A DNA stretch of 64,000 nt, from NCBI RefSeq assembly GCF_016908595.1, contig NZ_JAFBEC010000005.1, forward strand, positions 62,001 through 126,000, written 5' to 3'. Below are positions 53,595-63,288 of this stretch, piece by piece. The position numbers were made by a program, and so were the translations under genes. The number at the start of each line of letters is the position of its first letter. Position 1 is the first letter of the stretch. This DNA is from Geomicrobium sediminis (lineage in GTDB: Bacteria > Bacillota > Bacilli > Bacillales > Marinococcaceae). The notes beneath the pieces are model-generated. The model saw only the letters and a program-made list of their open reading frames with translations. It had not been told where the DNA came from and did no database searches.

Positions 53595-54585
53595 CCTTCA
53601 CCCCTTCCACGACAGGATGCCAACACGCAACGTTTCGCCCACCATGATTGGTGAGCAGGGGCTCCTCTTTTTTACAACGGTCTGTCCGACGGGTGCAACG
53701 ATCATAGAAGTTACATCCCTTAGGCAACTCCTGTGGGCTAGGGACTGTCCCCCGAATTGCTGAAATGCGCTCATCACTTTCACCTTCAAGCGTTGGAACG
53801 CTCGTTAACAGTCCGTTCGTGTACGGGTGCAAAGGCTGTTCAAACAAAGCATACACGTCGGCTTCTTCAACGACTTGCCCGCTATACATGACCACGACCC
53901 GATCCGCCATTTCGGCAACAACTCCTAAATCGTGCGTAATGAGGAGAATACTCACGTCAAGCTCTTGTTGTAAGTCTTTCATAATTTCTAAGATTTGCGC
54001 TTGAATCGTTACATCCAAAGCGGTAGTTGGTTCGTCAGCAATTAACAGTTCAGGTTTACAGAGGAGAGCCATCGCAATCATGACTCGTTGGCGCATTCCA
54101 CCAGACAGTTGATACGGATAGTTATCAAGCTGGCGTTTCGGATCCGTAATTCCAACACGTTCAATCATCTTCTCTGCATCTTGCCGAGCCGTTCGGACGT
54201 CTGCTGCTTTATGTTGAAGCAACGCTTCGGTCATTTGTTTGCCAATCTTCTTTAAAGGATTCAACGAAAACATCGGATCTTGGAAAATCATTGAGATGTC
54301 ATTCCCTCGCAATTTACGAAGTTTACGGTCCGACAACTGCAACAAATTTTCGTCGTGAAAACGTATTTCACTCTCGCTTTCATACTCAATTGATGCCGCA
54401 TTTAATCCTAAGATTGAAAGTGCAGTAACACTTTTCCCACAACCTGACTCCCCTACGAGAGCAACAATTTCACCTTTATCAATCCGAAAATTCACACTGT
54501 TCACGAGCTGACTTCTTGGCTCTCCAGTTTTTTCAGCAAACGCTCTTAAATTGTTGATTTCAAGTAACGTTTCTCGCTTTGACAT
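53566..54585 (-). CDS. peptide-type ABC transporter ATPase (OppD/DppD-like)
   Basis: 339 residues: Walker [14 protein letters not shown] near residue 43, signature [14 protein letters not shown] near 159, Walker [14 protein letters not shown], and the C-terminal [12 protein letters not shown] Cys motif. The GRPQELPKG-type spacer is [10 protein letters not shown] here. Order OppB-C-D-F with short gaps shows one complex. Its start has GAGGATG upstream. Confidence 0.92.
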   Translation of the reverse strand: MSKRETLLEINNLRAFAEKTGEPRSQLVNSVNFRIDKGEIVALVGESGCGKSVTALSILGLNAASIEYESESEIRFHDENLLQLSDRKLRKLRGNDISMIFQDPMFSLNPLKKIGKQMTEALLQHKAADVRTARQDAEKMIERVGITDPKRQLDNYPYQLSGGMRQRVMIAMALLCKPELLIADEPTTALDVTIQAQILEIMKDLQQELDVSILLITHDLGVVAEMADRVVVMYSGQVVEEADVYALFEQPLHPYTNGLLTSVPTLEGESDERISAIRGTVPSPQELPKGCNFYDRCTRRTDRCKKEEPLLTNHGGRNVACWHPVVEGVKDDERTAIRN

Positions 54586-54600
54586 TACCCATCCTCCTCT

Positions 54601-55440
54601 CTACACTTTCTTTAACTTCGGATCAAGCGCAACACGAAGGCCGTCGCCCATAATGTTGCCAGCAAGCATCGTCAACATAATCGCTACCCCCGGTGCTAAA
54701 ATGAGCCATGGGTTCATGTACATTAAGCTGTACGCTTGCTGAATCATGCCACCCCAACTAATCTGCGGAGATTGTGCACCAAGCCCTAAGAAACTTAACG
54801 AAGCCTCGACTAAAATTGCAAAACTCATGTTAAACGATGATTGCACGATAATCGGCGGTGATATGTTCGGTATGATATGTCTCCCCATCGTCCAGAACGC
54901 CCCAGCACCTGACACTTTTGCCGCGTACACGTACGCTTCACTGCGAATTTGTAGCGTTTGGCTTCTTGCCAAGCGTGCAAATTGCGGTGTAAAAACAATT
55001 CCGATTGCAATCATCGCATTCCACAAGTTCACCCCAAGTGCTGCCGTGATGCCTAGGGCTAAAAGGATTGCTGGAATCGCTAAAATTCCGTCTACAATTC
55101 GCATAAAGACTTCGTCAAAGACACCACCAAGATATCCAGATAGAATCCCTAAAGGTACGCCGATGACGAGAGGGATAATGATCGCAATCAGTGCCGCCTG
55201 AATACCCGCTTGTGCGCCGTACATCAATCGACTTAACACGTCGCGACCGAGTTCATCCGTTCCGAGCCAATGAGCGAGGCTAGGACCAGCCATGACGCGA
55301 TCATAGTTCGGTAAATCGGGTGGATACGGTGCCAACCATGGCGCGAACAATGCAACGACAATGAGTAGAACAACAAAAATACCACTAATAAAAGCTGCTC
55401 GTTGCCTCATAAAACGGCGGAGCATTTCTTTACCCGTCAC
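54601..55440 (-). CDS. peptide-type ABC transporter permease (OppC/DppC-like)
   Basis: 279 residues with about six membrane helices. The N-terminal FMRQRAAFISGIFV start, the LGTDELGRDVLSRLMYG block near residue 57 and the coupling helix AKVSGAGAFWTMGRHIIPN are typical of DppC. It starts with GTG preceded by GGGGGG six bases upstream. It pairs with the DppB-like protein encoded 16 bases before it. Confidence 0.92.
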   Translation of the reverse strand: MTGKEMLRRFMRQRAAFISGIFVVLLIVVALFAPWLAPYPPDLPNYDRVMAGPSLAHWLGTDELGRDVLSRLMYGAQAGIQAALIAIIIPLVIGVPLGILSGYLGGVFDEVFMRIVDGILAIPAILLALGITAALGVNLWNAMIAIGIVFTPQFARLARSQTLQIRSEAYVYAAKVSGAGAFWTMGRHIIPNISPPIIVQSSFNMSFAILVEASLSFLGLGAQSPQISWGGMIQQAYSLMYMNPWLILAPGVAIMLTMLAGNIMGDGLRVALDPKLKKV

Positions 55441-55455
55441 GTAGAACCCCCCTAG

Positions 55456-56403
55456 TTATTCATACTTAATTCTTGGATCGAGAAGCGAATAAATAATATC
55501 CGTCGCAAAGTTAATGACAATAATGATTACAACCATGACGAGTACAACGCCTTGTAGCATCGCAAAGTCTCGTTGCATGATTGAATCTACAGCAAGCTGA
55601 CCAATGCCAGGAATTGAGAAGATCGTCTCCACGACGACCGTTGCGCCCATAAGATTGCCATATAATATACCGACTGTCGTGACGACGGGTAAGATCGCGT
55701 TACGGATCCCGTGATGAAAAATCGTCTGCCGAACGGACAACCCTTTGGAGAATGCCGTCCGAATGTAATCGGTTTCAAAAACTTCGATTAATGCAGACCT
55801 CATGTGTCTAGTAATCTGCGCCATCCCAACGGCACCAAGTGCGATAGATGGTAGCAACACAGAGCGTACGAAGCCGATTGGATCATCAAACAAACTGATA
55901 AAGCCTGTCGCCGGTAACCAACCGAGTGATAAACTAAAGACTGCAAGTAACAGCATCGCAAGGAGAAAGTTCGGGATTGCTGTCCCCATCGTACTTACAA
56001 GTCGAGCGAATTCATCAATCCAACTACCTGGCTTCATCATCGAAACGATCGCCAATGTTGTACCGAACACAAAGGCAATTACAATCGCTGTCGTTACGAG
56101 CTGGAATGTAATACCCATCCTTGAGAAAACAGCCTCTTGAACGGATTCCCCAGTAAAGAACGATTCGCCTAAATCTCCAACGAGTGCGCTCGTCAACCAG
56201 TTCCAATATTGAACGAGTAACGATTGATCTAACCCAAGCTGTGCACGTAGTTGCGCCAAATTCTCATCAGAAGCATTCTCTCCAAGTATCGCGAGAGCCG
56301 GATCCCCTGGGATGAGAAGAATAAACGAAAACACAATAAACGTCGTAATGAAAAGCATTGGAATTACGTAGAGCAAGCGTTTCGTGAGAAACCGCAAAAA
56401 CAT
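55456..56403 (-). CDS. peptide-type ABC transporter permease (OppB/DppB-like)
   Basis: 315 residues, about six helices. FLTKRLLYVIPMLFITTFIV at the start, the LGLDQSLLVQYWNWL segment and the coupling region AFSKGLSVRQTIFHHGIRNA near residue 230 are characteristic of DppB. It follows the receptor gene by 18 bases in the leftward operon and is preceded by GGGGGA. Confidence 0.92.
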   Translation of the reverse strand: MFLRFLTKRLLYVIPMLFITTFIVFSFILLIPGDPALAILGENASDENLAQLRAQLGLDQSLLVQYWNWLTSALVGDLGESFFTGESVQEAVFSRMGITFQLVTTAIVIAFVFGTTLAIVSMMKPGSWIDEFARLVSTMGTAIPNFLLAMLLLAVFSLSLGWLPATGFISLFDDPIGFVRSVLLPSIALGAVGMAQITRHMRSALIEVFETDYIRTAFSKGLSVRQTIFHHGIRNAILPVVTTVGILYGNLMGATVVVETIFSIPGIGQLAVDSIMQRDFAMLQGVVLVMVVIIIVINFATDIIYSLLDPRIKYE

Positions 56404-56421
56404 CGTGTTTTCCCCCTCTCC

Positions 56422-57954
56422 TTACGGTTCTTTATAAAGCATTTGAAATTTCGGCTTACCGAGCATGTTCGGTTCGTATCCTTTCACGTCAGTACTCATT
56501 GCAACGATATCCGGCTGAAACGTTAACGGAATAAAAATGGCTTCTTCTGTTAATCCAATTCGATTAATCTCATCATAAATCTCTGCACGGCGTTCTGGAT
56601 TATCAATCGTACCTGCAGCTTCAGCTAATAAACTTTCAATTTCCTCAGTCGAATAACTTCCCGTATTGTAATAACTCGTCGAGTGATAAAGCATCGTCAT
56701 CGTCATTTGTGGATCCGGTCTCCCCGTCCACCGAGACATGAAAGAAGGTACGGACTTTTCATCAAAATAGGCGGAGATTCCTGCTTGTATTTCCATCGCT
56801 TGACCGTTCACGACAATGCCAATTTCCGCTAGTTGATGACGAAGAATATCAATCACTCGCTCATCATACGCTTCTGGGTAATGGGCAATCGTCACCACGG
56901 TCCCAACTAAGTCCGCTTCTTCTAGTACCGCTCGAGCATAGTCAGGATCATACAAATTGTTCAGCTCATCATTGTACACCCAGTAACTACTTGGAAACGG
57001 CTGGTATGCACCTTCTCCTTGCCCGTAGTGGATGGCTTCATTTAGAGCTGCACGATCAATGCCGTGTTGCAATGCAAGTCGCACGGCCTTCTGATCAAGT
57101 GGAGCACTTGCTATGTTTAAATAGAGCATATTCACTGGAACGGCCGAGCCTTCAACGATCGTAAACTTCTCTTCGTCAGACAAGCTCGTAATTTCACCAG
57201 CGGGTAAACTCGTCGCAAAGTCAATTTCACCGGTTTGCAATGCATTCATTCTCGTCATTTGATTCGGCATCACTTGGATTTCTAGTATCTCGGCTTTCGG
57301 TTCGCCTTCATTCCAATAATCATCAAACTTCCGATACGTCAGTTTTTCACCTGTTTCCCAAGCGACGAGTTCATACGGTCCAGCCCCAACTCCCGCTCGT
57401 TGAATTTGATCAGGATTTTGTTCAATCGCTTCTTGGGATACCATCATCCCCGCCCTGTCAGCTAACGCAAGTACAATCGATGAGTCTGGGTATTGCAAGT
57501 GAAGACGAACAGTCAGGTCATTAACAACTTCAACGGACTCAACAGCGTTCAAGTCACTAATGTATGATTCTTCTGAAGTGGCTCGTTCGAGATTAAAAGC
57601 AACCGCTTCCCCGTCCATCACCGAACCATCATGGAAGGTTACCCCGTCTCGGAGACGAAGCTCGAGTGTCGTATCATTCAAATACTCCCACTCTTCTGCT
57701 AACCCTGGTTGTGGCAATAAATCTTCATCAAAGGAAACGAGCGTGTCATAGAGTGGATAAAGAAGCGAATGATCACTTCCTGCACTTCCAAACACAGGGT
57801 CAAATGTGTTTAAATCGGTGCTGTATGCGACGATTACTTTTTCATGCTCCTTTACTTCGCTTGTGGCACCGACACGTTCATCGTTAGAACAACCTGCCAA
57901 TGAAAGCGCTGACAAAATTACAGTTCCGAATAGCATCTGATGTGCTGCACGCAT
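56422..57954 (-). CDS. peptide-type ABC substrate-binding lipoprotein (SBP family 5)
   Basis: A 510-residue receptor. The signal peptide ends in the lipobox LAGC near residue 22. AYSTDLNTFDPVFGSAGSDH, FHDGSVMDGEAVAFNLERA and RQAVR-like ALQHGIDRAALNEA blocks are those of DppA/OppA-type receptors. It is dedicated to the permease and ATPases that follow. Its presence between a carboxyltransferase and the permeases means uptake and CoA chemistry are transcribed together. It is not closely similar to the orphan receptor at 5.2 kb. Confidence 0.92.
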   Translation of the reverse strand: MRAAHQMLFGTVILSALSLAGCSNDERVGATSEVKEHEKVIVAYSTDLNTFDPVFGSAGSDHSLLYPLYDTLVSFDEDLLPQPGLAEEWEYLNDTTLELRLRDGVTFHDGSVMDGEAVAFNLERATSEESYISDLNAVESVEVVNDLTVRLHLQYPDSSIVLALADRAGMMVSQEAIEQNPDQIQRAGVGAGPYELVAWETGEKLTYRKFDDYWNEGEPKAEILEIQVMPNQMTRMNALQTGEIDFATSLPAGEITSLSDEEKFTIVEGSAVPVNMLYLNIASAPLDQKAVRLALQHGIDRAALNEAIHYGQGEGAYQPFPSSYWVYNDELNNLYDPDYARAVLEEADLVGTVVTIAHYPEAYDERVIDILRHQLAEIGIVVNGQAMEIQAGISAYFDEKSVPSFMSRWTGRPDPQMTMTMLYHSTSYYNTGSYSTEEIESLLAEAAGTIDNPERRAEIYDEINRIGLTEEAIFIPLTFQPDIVAMSTDVKGYEPNMLGKPKFQMLYKEP

Positions 57955-57970
57955 ACACGATCTCCCTTTC

Positions 57971-59527
57971 TTACGGTCTCATCGTAAAGCTTGATGGACC
58001 GAGCAATTGTGGTAAACGTTTATATGCATCTTCAACCCAATCACACAAAAGCGGTCTCGTATCACGGGGATCAATAATCTCTTCAATCCCAAACGCTTCA
58101 GCCGTTCGAAATGGTGAACGGATCGACTCCATTTTTTCCATTAATGTTTGTAGCAGTTCTTCAGGGTTGTCACTTTCTTCAAGCTCTCGTCGATAAGCGA
58201 CTTGAACGCCTCCCTCAACCGGAAGCGATCCCCAATCGCCAGACGGCCAAGCATAGCGCTGATGTAAGCCATGACCGTTAATCATCCCTGCGCCACCGAC
58301 TCCGAACACTTTACGTAAGATAATTTCAATCATCGGTACTTGCGCTTGATAAATCGCTGAAATGGCACGAACACCTTTACGAATTGTTCCTTTTCTCTCC
58401 GCATCAACACCGATCACAAGCCCTGGTTGATCAACGAAGTTTACGATTGGAAGGTGGAACGTTTGGCATAAATCAACGAACCGTTCGATTTTTTCACTAC
58501 TTTCCCTCGTCATTCCGCCACCAAGCACGTACGGATCGTTCGCTAAGTAACCGACTGGATGACCATTCAATCGAGCAAGGCCGGTAACTGTGCTCGAACC
58601 AAAGTGTTTGCCGATCTCAAAGATGCTATTTTCATCTAGCACTTTCTCAAGTAATTCACGTACTTTGTATGGACGACGACGGTTTCTCGGAATTGCTTCA
58701 ATGAGTGATTCTTCGCGACGGTCTCGGGCATCCTCTGACTCCTCAACAGGAGGTAATTCAAAGATGTTGCTCGGCATATAAGAAAGGAACGTTCGCATTT
58801 GCATAAATGCATCTTCTTCAGAGGAAGCAATGTTATCGACCGCGCCGCTTGCACGGTGAACCGCCGCTCCACCGAGTTCTTCTTTCGTTAAATCTTGACC
58901 CATGCCGAACTTCACGACTTGTGGTCCCGCAACGAAAATTTGTGAAAGCTCTTCAACCATTACTGAAAAGTGAGACGCAGCAACACGTGCTGCACCGAGC
59001 CCTGCAGTCGCCCCTAGTGCTGCTGCAACGACTGGAACTCTGCCCATGTTTTTGACAACATGGTCCCATGCAGGGTTAATTGGAACATACGTTGAGCCGC
59101 TAGAGTCTAGGCTCTTCACACTGCCTCCTCCACCCGTCCCATCAACGAGGCGGACCATCGGTAATTGCAACTCATGTGCCATTAATTCGGCATACTCTTG
59201 CTTAGCTTTAATTCCGCCGTCGGAAGCACCGCCACGAACGGTAAAATCATCCGCACCAACGACAACTTTGCGACCGTCGATCTTCCCTGTTCCGAGTAGA
59301 AAGTTCGCTGGCATAAATGTTTTTACGTTGCCTTCTTCGTCATACGTTGCTTTGCCTGCTAGAGCCCCTGATTCATGAAAAGTATTGTCATCAAGAATGT
59401 GATGAATGCGTTCTCGAACCGTTAATTTCCCCCTCGACTTTTGTTTCTGAACGCTCGCCTCTCCCCCCATGTTCTCGGCTAACTTTTTTAATCGCTGTAA
59501 TTCTTCAATTTCTGCGTGCCAACTCAT
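57971..59527 (-). CDS. acyl-CoA carboxylase carboxyltransferase subunit
   Basis: A 518-residue carboxyltransferase of the propionyl/methylcrotonyl-CoA carboxylase beta family. KSRGKLTVRERIHHILDD near residue 30, VVGADDFTVRGGASDGGI, the AALGATAGLGAARVAAS oxyanion region, and the C-terminal NFVDQPGLVIGVDAERKG followed by KVFGVGGAGMI are family landmarks. It transfers CO2 between carboxybiotin and an acyl-CoA. ATG at 59527 has GAGGAGAG upstream. It is the first gene of the nine-gene leftward operon; the carrier protein is near the end, but the biotin carboxylase is missing. Confidence 0.9.
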   Translation of the reverse strand: MSWHAEIEELQRLKKLAENMGGEASVQKQKSRGKLTVRERIHHILDDNTFHESGALAGKATYDEEGNVKTFMPANFLLGTGKIDGRKVVVGADDFTVRGGASDGGIKAKQEYAELMAHELQLPMVRLVDGTGGGGSVKSLDSSGSTYVPINPAWDHVVKNMGRVPVVAAALGATAGLGAARVAASHFSVMVEELSQIFVAGPQVVKFGMGQDLTKEELGGAAVHRASGAVDNIASSEEDAFMQMRTFLSYMPSNIFELPPVEESEDARDRREESLIEAIPRNRRRPYKVRELLEKVLDENSIFEIGKHFGSSTVTGLARLNGHPVGYLANDPYVLGGGMTRESSEKIERFVDLCQTFHLPIVNFVDQPGLVIGVDAERKGTIRKGVRAISAIYQAQVPMIEIILRKVFGVGGAGMINGHGLHQRYAWPSGDWGSLPVEGGVQVAYRRELEESDNPEELLQTLMEKMESIRSPFRTAEAFGIEEIIDPRDTRPLLCDWVEDAYKRLPQLLGPSSFTMRP

Positions 59528-59621
59528 ACGGTCACTCTCCTCGTCCTTGTTGTATTCAACTAAATAAGCAATTATCATGCCAATTCTGAAAAATTAATAA
59601 ACACCGTTAAATCAACATTTA

Positions 59622-59635
59622 TGTATGCGCTTACA
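59622..59635. promoter_or_regulatory. cre-like site upstream of the carboxyltransferase operon
   Basis: TGTATGCGCTTACA matches 13 of 14 positions of the cre consensus on either strand and lies 95 bases before the operon's first start codon. CcpA control is inferred; it parallels the perfect cre at 40788. Confidence 0.5.
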
Positions 59636-59704
59636 TTTTATTGTGCAACCATGTATGAATTACTGAATCAGATATGAATTAACTTTGCGGAGTGCCACAT
59701 AAAG

Positions 59705-59740
59705 ACGCATAGCCTATGTTATCGGCTATGCGTTCGTGAA
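59705..59740 (-). terminator. probable terminator of the M20 hydrolase gene
   Basis: On the reverse strand ACGCATAGCC and GGCTATGCGT pair over 10 bp, followed by CTTTATG. The T-run is weak. Confidence 0.55.
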
Positions 59741-59817
59741 TGGTCATTTGAATATTTCATAGAGGTAATCCAACCTTGAGTTCTAAGGGCACTTTCTTCT
59801 TAACTGCTTATCACAAT

Positions 59818-61062
59818 CTATACACTCTTCTCATCAAGCTTTAAAATCGTTTCATACAAAACGTTAGCAACAATTTCAATATCGTCCATACGGCTTTCCT
59901 CTTCAGGACAATGGCTTTTCCCTTCTAAGCTTGGCACAAAAAGCATACCAGACGATGTTAATTCAGCAAGGTGTGCAGCGTCGTGCCCCGCCATACTTCC
60001 AAGAGTCAACGTTTCATGTCCACGGTTAGTCGCAATGGTCTTCATTGTGTTCATGACTTCCTGATTCATGGGCACTCCTGCTTGATTAAGGACCACTTCA
60101 CGTGAAATGACAACGTTACGATCATTTTCAATGTGAGCAATTGTTTCTTCAATCTGATTATGCACTTCTGACAACTGCTCATCTGATTCTCCGCGTATTT
60201 CCATCGTAAATGTCACTTCACCTGGAACGATATTCGCCGCATTCGGTCTAACATGGAATTCACCGACTGTTGCAACAAGCTCCTCAATTGGATAGTCAGT
60301 AGCAGCTTGTTCAATTTTCAAAACAAGCCGGGCGGCTGCAGTTAATGCATCTTGTCGATCTGCTCCCATCATCGTCGTACCCGCATGGTTCGGTTGTCCT
60401 TTTACAGTAATTTTTTCTCGATAGATGCCTGTAATACCTCGAACGATCCCTATAGGAATGTTCTTAGTAAGAAGACGTTTCCCTTGTTCAATATGTACTT
60501 CTAAATAATGAACAAAATCTGATGGAGGTCTCACTGTCTGTTCAAATTGCTCAAAGCTTCCTCCTGCTATTTCTAAACGTTCAGTTAAGACATTGCCGGC
60601 GGCATCCGTTACTGATTCAATATGTTTCCTTGTCAGCTTCCCTGTTAACGCTCGACTTCCGAATGTTGATAATCCAAAGGGGTTGGGTTCTTCTGCACTA
60701 AATGAGACAAGTTCGAGAGGGTGGTTGATCTTGACTCCCTGTTCATGCAATGTCGTTAGCACTTCGAGTGCCGTTAAGACCCCAAGTGCACCATCATACT
60801 TGCCTCCATTTGGGACTGTATCAATATGAGAACCAAATGCAATGCTCGGCAAACCATTCTTCAGTCCTTCTTTCCTTCCCCAAATATTCGCAGCTGGGTC
60901 CACAGTAACGTCAAGGTCGATTTCCTTTAATTTACGTATGAGCCATTCACGTGCTTGAAGTTCAGGTGCTGTAAACGTTGTTCTAGTTAATCCCCCTAAA
61001 GGGTCTTGACCAAATTGGGCTAATTCTTCAATCCAACCTTCTAAACGTGTGCGATTGATCAT
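59818..61062 (-). CDS. M20-family N-carbamoyl amino acid / allantoate-type amidohydrolase (second copy)
   Basis: A 414-residue relative of the 6.9-kb enzyme. Motifs: GSHIDTVPNGGKYDG near residue 78, SAEEPNPFGLSTFGSR near 126, YLEVHIEQG, KGQPNHAGTTMMG near 214 and GSMAGHDAAH. GAGGTGA precedes the ATG. The AEEP form of the Glu-pair motif and other differences show it is a distinct paralogue, not a duplication. It is monocistronic with no cyclic amidohydrolase next door, so it may have another N-carbamoyl or ureido substrate. Confidence 0.87.
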   Translation of the reverse strand: MINRTRLEGWIEELAQFGQDPLGGLTRTTFTAPELQAREWLIRKLKEIDLDVTVDPAANIWGRKEGLKNGLPSIAFGSHIDTVPNGGKYDGALGVLTALEVLTTLHEQGVKINHPLELVSFSAEEPNPFGLSTFGSRALTGKLTRKHIESVTDAAGNVLTERLEIAGGSFEQFEQTVRPPSDFVHYLEVHIEQGKRLLTKNIPIGIVRGITGIYREKITVKGQPNHAGTTMMGADRQDALTAAARLVLKIEQAATDYPIEELVATVGEFHVRPNAANIVPGEVTFTMEIRGESDEQLSEVHNQIEETIAHIENDRNVVISREVVLNQAGVPMNQEVMNTMKTIATNRGHETLTLGSMAGHDAAHLAELTSSGMLFVPSLEGKSHCPEEESRMDDIEIVANVLYETILKLDEKSV

Positions 61063-61333
61063 GATTTCACCTCATCATAATTGTTGTGAATTTACCAGTT
61101 TGTTCAATCATCTTCATCTGAATCTCTTGGATGAAAAGTTAAATACTTCATTATCTAAGTATAATCTCTAGTAATCTTTGATATTGCAACCGTATCAAGT
61201 GCAATCATTCTTAAAGTATAAAACAACACTAAGAGAAAGAAAAATGAGAATAGATATTTTATCTATCATAGTTTGACTTAGCACAATCTATTATAAAACT
61301 AACACTTTTTAAAACTCTAAATAACAAGCTAAA

Positions 61334-61370
61334 CAAAAAACCGCTACGACTTAAAATCGTCGTAGCGGCT
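61334..61370 (-). terminator. terminator of the S-layer-homology pseudogene
   Basis: On the reverse strand GCCGCTACGAC and GTCGTAGCGG pair over 10 bp around an 8-base loop, followed by TTTTTTG. The 270 bases upstream, back to the M20 gene start, are AT-rich with no gene seen. Confidence 0.9.
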
Positions 61371-61381
61371 CTCCTCAAATA

Positions 61382-62637
61382 TCATCGCTTCTGTATAATG
61401 ACGTCCGTTGACTTGCCTGTTGGGCGATCTGCAGAAAACCAAAGATCGTAACCGTTCACGTTAAAATCAAACGTATACATCCCTTCACCCTCGGAAAACG
61501 ACGCACTTACGTTCGTCCCGAAATGACTGTTCAGCTCTTCTAACGTCATTCCGACTCTTGCTCCAAATATGTTCGTTGTTGGATTGCTAATCCAGTATCC
61601 TGTAATCGGATGAGTGTCATCATAATAATCATAAAAATAACCATTCTTATCATACAACACGTATGGACCACCTAAGAAAAAGCCTTCATCCTTTGGCGTT
61701 CCTTTTGTTTTTATAACTTCATCTTGCAAGGTTCCCATCGGTAGCATGCCCTCAATGTCACTTCCACCCGTCCCGACAAAAGAATAACTTGTGCGTCCTT
61801 CTTGGTATAATAACGTTGAACGAACGCCAAACGTAGCTTCAGTAGTGATCAGGCGGATCGTTTCTAACCCATCTAAACGATACGCATCAAGAATGTCTAC
61901 ATCACCATCAAACGAAAAGTTCTCTGGCGACAACCTTTCGATGCCTTCTGTAAAATGGACGTCAAATGTATAATCATCGACTTGTTGTACGCGTGTAATT
62001 CCAAGCTCCTTCGTATAGACGACACTTAACGCACGATCCATAAACGATGCAAACTGGCCTCGGGTTACTTGATTACGTGGGCGAAACGAACCGTCAGACG
62101 TTCTCGTTATTTCATGTTGAGAAAGAATGCTAATATTTGCACGGTGCGTTGCACTCGCTTTCGTTAAATCCGCCACCGGGTCTTGATTCCCACCTTCAAC
62201 AACTCTTTCAAGATCAAATGCTCGAACGAGTACGGTTGCCATTTGTTCACGACTAATCTGTGAGCTTGGATTAAATTACTCATTGCTGCCCGTCATAACA
62301 CCTGCTTCTTGCACAGCATAAATTGCAGCCGCTTGTGTATGATCACGACGCACATCGCTATAAATTGACGCTGGCAACTCCTCTTCATCTGGCAAATGTA
62401 GTTCAAGAGCACGAGCAATCAATGTTGCGACTTGACCACGACTAATGTTAGCACTCGGACGATATGTACCTCTTGATACCCTTGAATAATCCCTCGATCG
62501 GTCATACGTTCAATCGCTTCATAATGAGTATTCGTAGTATCAACGTCGAAGAATGATGGGCCTTCATTCGCTTGGATGACGCTCGGGACTAATGCCATAG
62601 CAGCCATTGCGACCATTACGCTCGTTAACTTTTTCAT
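61382..62637 (-). pseudogene. broken S-layer-homology (SLH) domain protein gene
   Basis: The reading starts MKKLTSVMVAMAAMALVPSV, a signal peptide cleaved near QANE, and enters a first SLH repeat (FFDVDTTNTHYEAIERM, GIIQGYQ). One base is missing near 62470-62472, where CAAGAGGT should read CAAGANGGT; the next frame continues the repeat (GTYRPSANISRGQVATLI) and a second one. That frame is stopped by TAA at 62276-62278 in GSNE-stop-FNPSS, where CAA (Gln) is expected. A third repeat (VTRGQFASFMDRALSV) and a 150-residue C-terminal domain follow to 61382. Intact, it would be a roughly 418-residue cell-wall-anchored protein. Two lesions argue for a true pseudogene unless the sequence has errors. 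Confidence 0.85.
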
Positions 62638-62751
62638 AATCTGTCTCCTCGCTACACACTTTCTTCTAAGTATGACATAAGTCTTAGATTTTTTCTCTAT
62701 TTTCTAGTAATGGTTTAACTTGTATACTAATAGTAGCAAGGAGGGTCAACG

Positions 62752-63252
62752 ATGAACATCATTCAAGAGACCGAACGCTTACGTCTTCGGGAAATGAACC
62801 ATGAAGATGTTGTGCAACTGCTCACAATCTTTAGTGATCCCGTTGCTATGAAATACTATCCAGCAACAAAATCAAAATCCGAAACGAAAGAATGGATTGA
62901 ATGGACGCTTGAAAATTATCGTAAATTTAATCTAGGGCTTTGGGTTGTTGAAGATTTAGAAACTGGAATTTTCTTAGGTCAGTGTGGAATTGTCCCTCAG
63001 AAAGTGAACAAAAAAATTGAAATGGAAATCGGTTATTTATTCAAACGAGAAGCTTGGGGAAATGGTTATGCGACTGAAGCCGCTTCCGCTTGTTGTGAGT
63101 ATGCCAATGAGCAACTCGGAATTACGCGCCTCATCTCAATTATCGATCCTGCAAATGAACCTTCTGTGCGGGTTGCAAAACGAATTGGGATGACGTACGA
63201 ACAACAAATGGAAAAATGGGGGAAGCTCGTGGACATTTATTGTTACTCATAA
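62752..63252 (+). CDS. GNAT N-acetyltransferase, RimJ/RimL type
   Basis: A 166-residue acetyltransferase. ETERLRLREMNHEDVVQL at the start and EIGYLFKREAWGNGYATEAA near residue 102 hold the acetyl-CoA binding loop in the R-x-x-W-G-x-G-Y form common in this subfamily. LISIIDPANEPSVRVAKRIG is the conserved C-terminal strand-helix. AAGGAGGG precedes the ATG. The acceptor may be a protein N-terminus or a small amine. It is followed by a hairpin and stands alone. Confidence 0.88.
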   Translation: MNIIQETERLRLREMNHEDVVQLLTIFSDPVAMKYYPATKSKSETKEWIEWTLENYRKFNLGLWVVEDLETGIFLGQCGIVPQKVNKKIEMEIGYLFKREAWGNGYATEAASACCEYANEQLGITRLISIIDPANEPSVRVAKRIGMTYEQQMEKWGKLVDIYCYS

Positions 63253-63257
63253 CATGA

Positions 63258-63288
63258 ACAAATCCCGCAAACGGTGCGGGATTTCATT
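63258..63288. terminator. weak terminator-like hairpin
   Basis: AAATCCCGC and GCGGGATTT pair with a 7-base loop between convergent genes, with only short T-runs. Confidence 0.6.
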
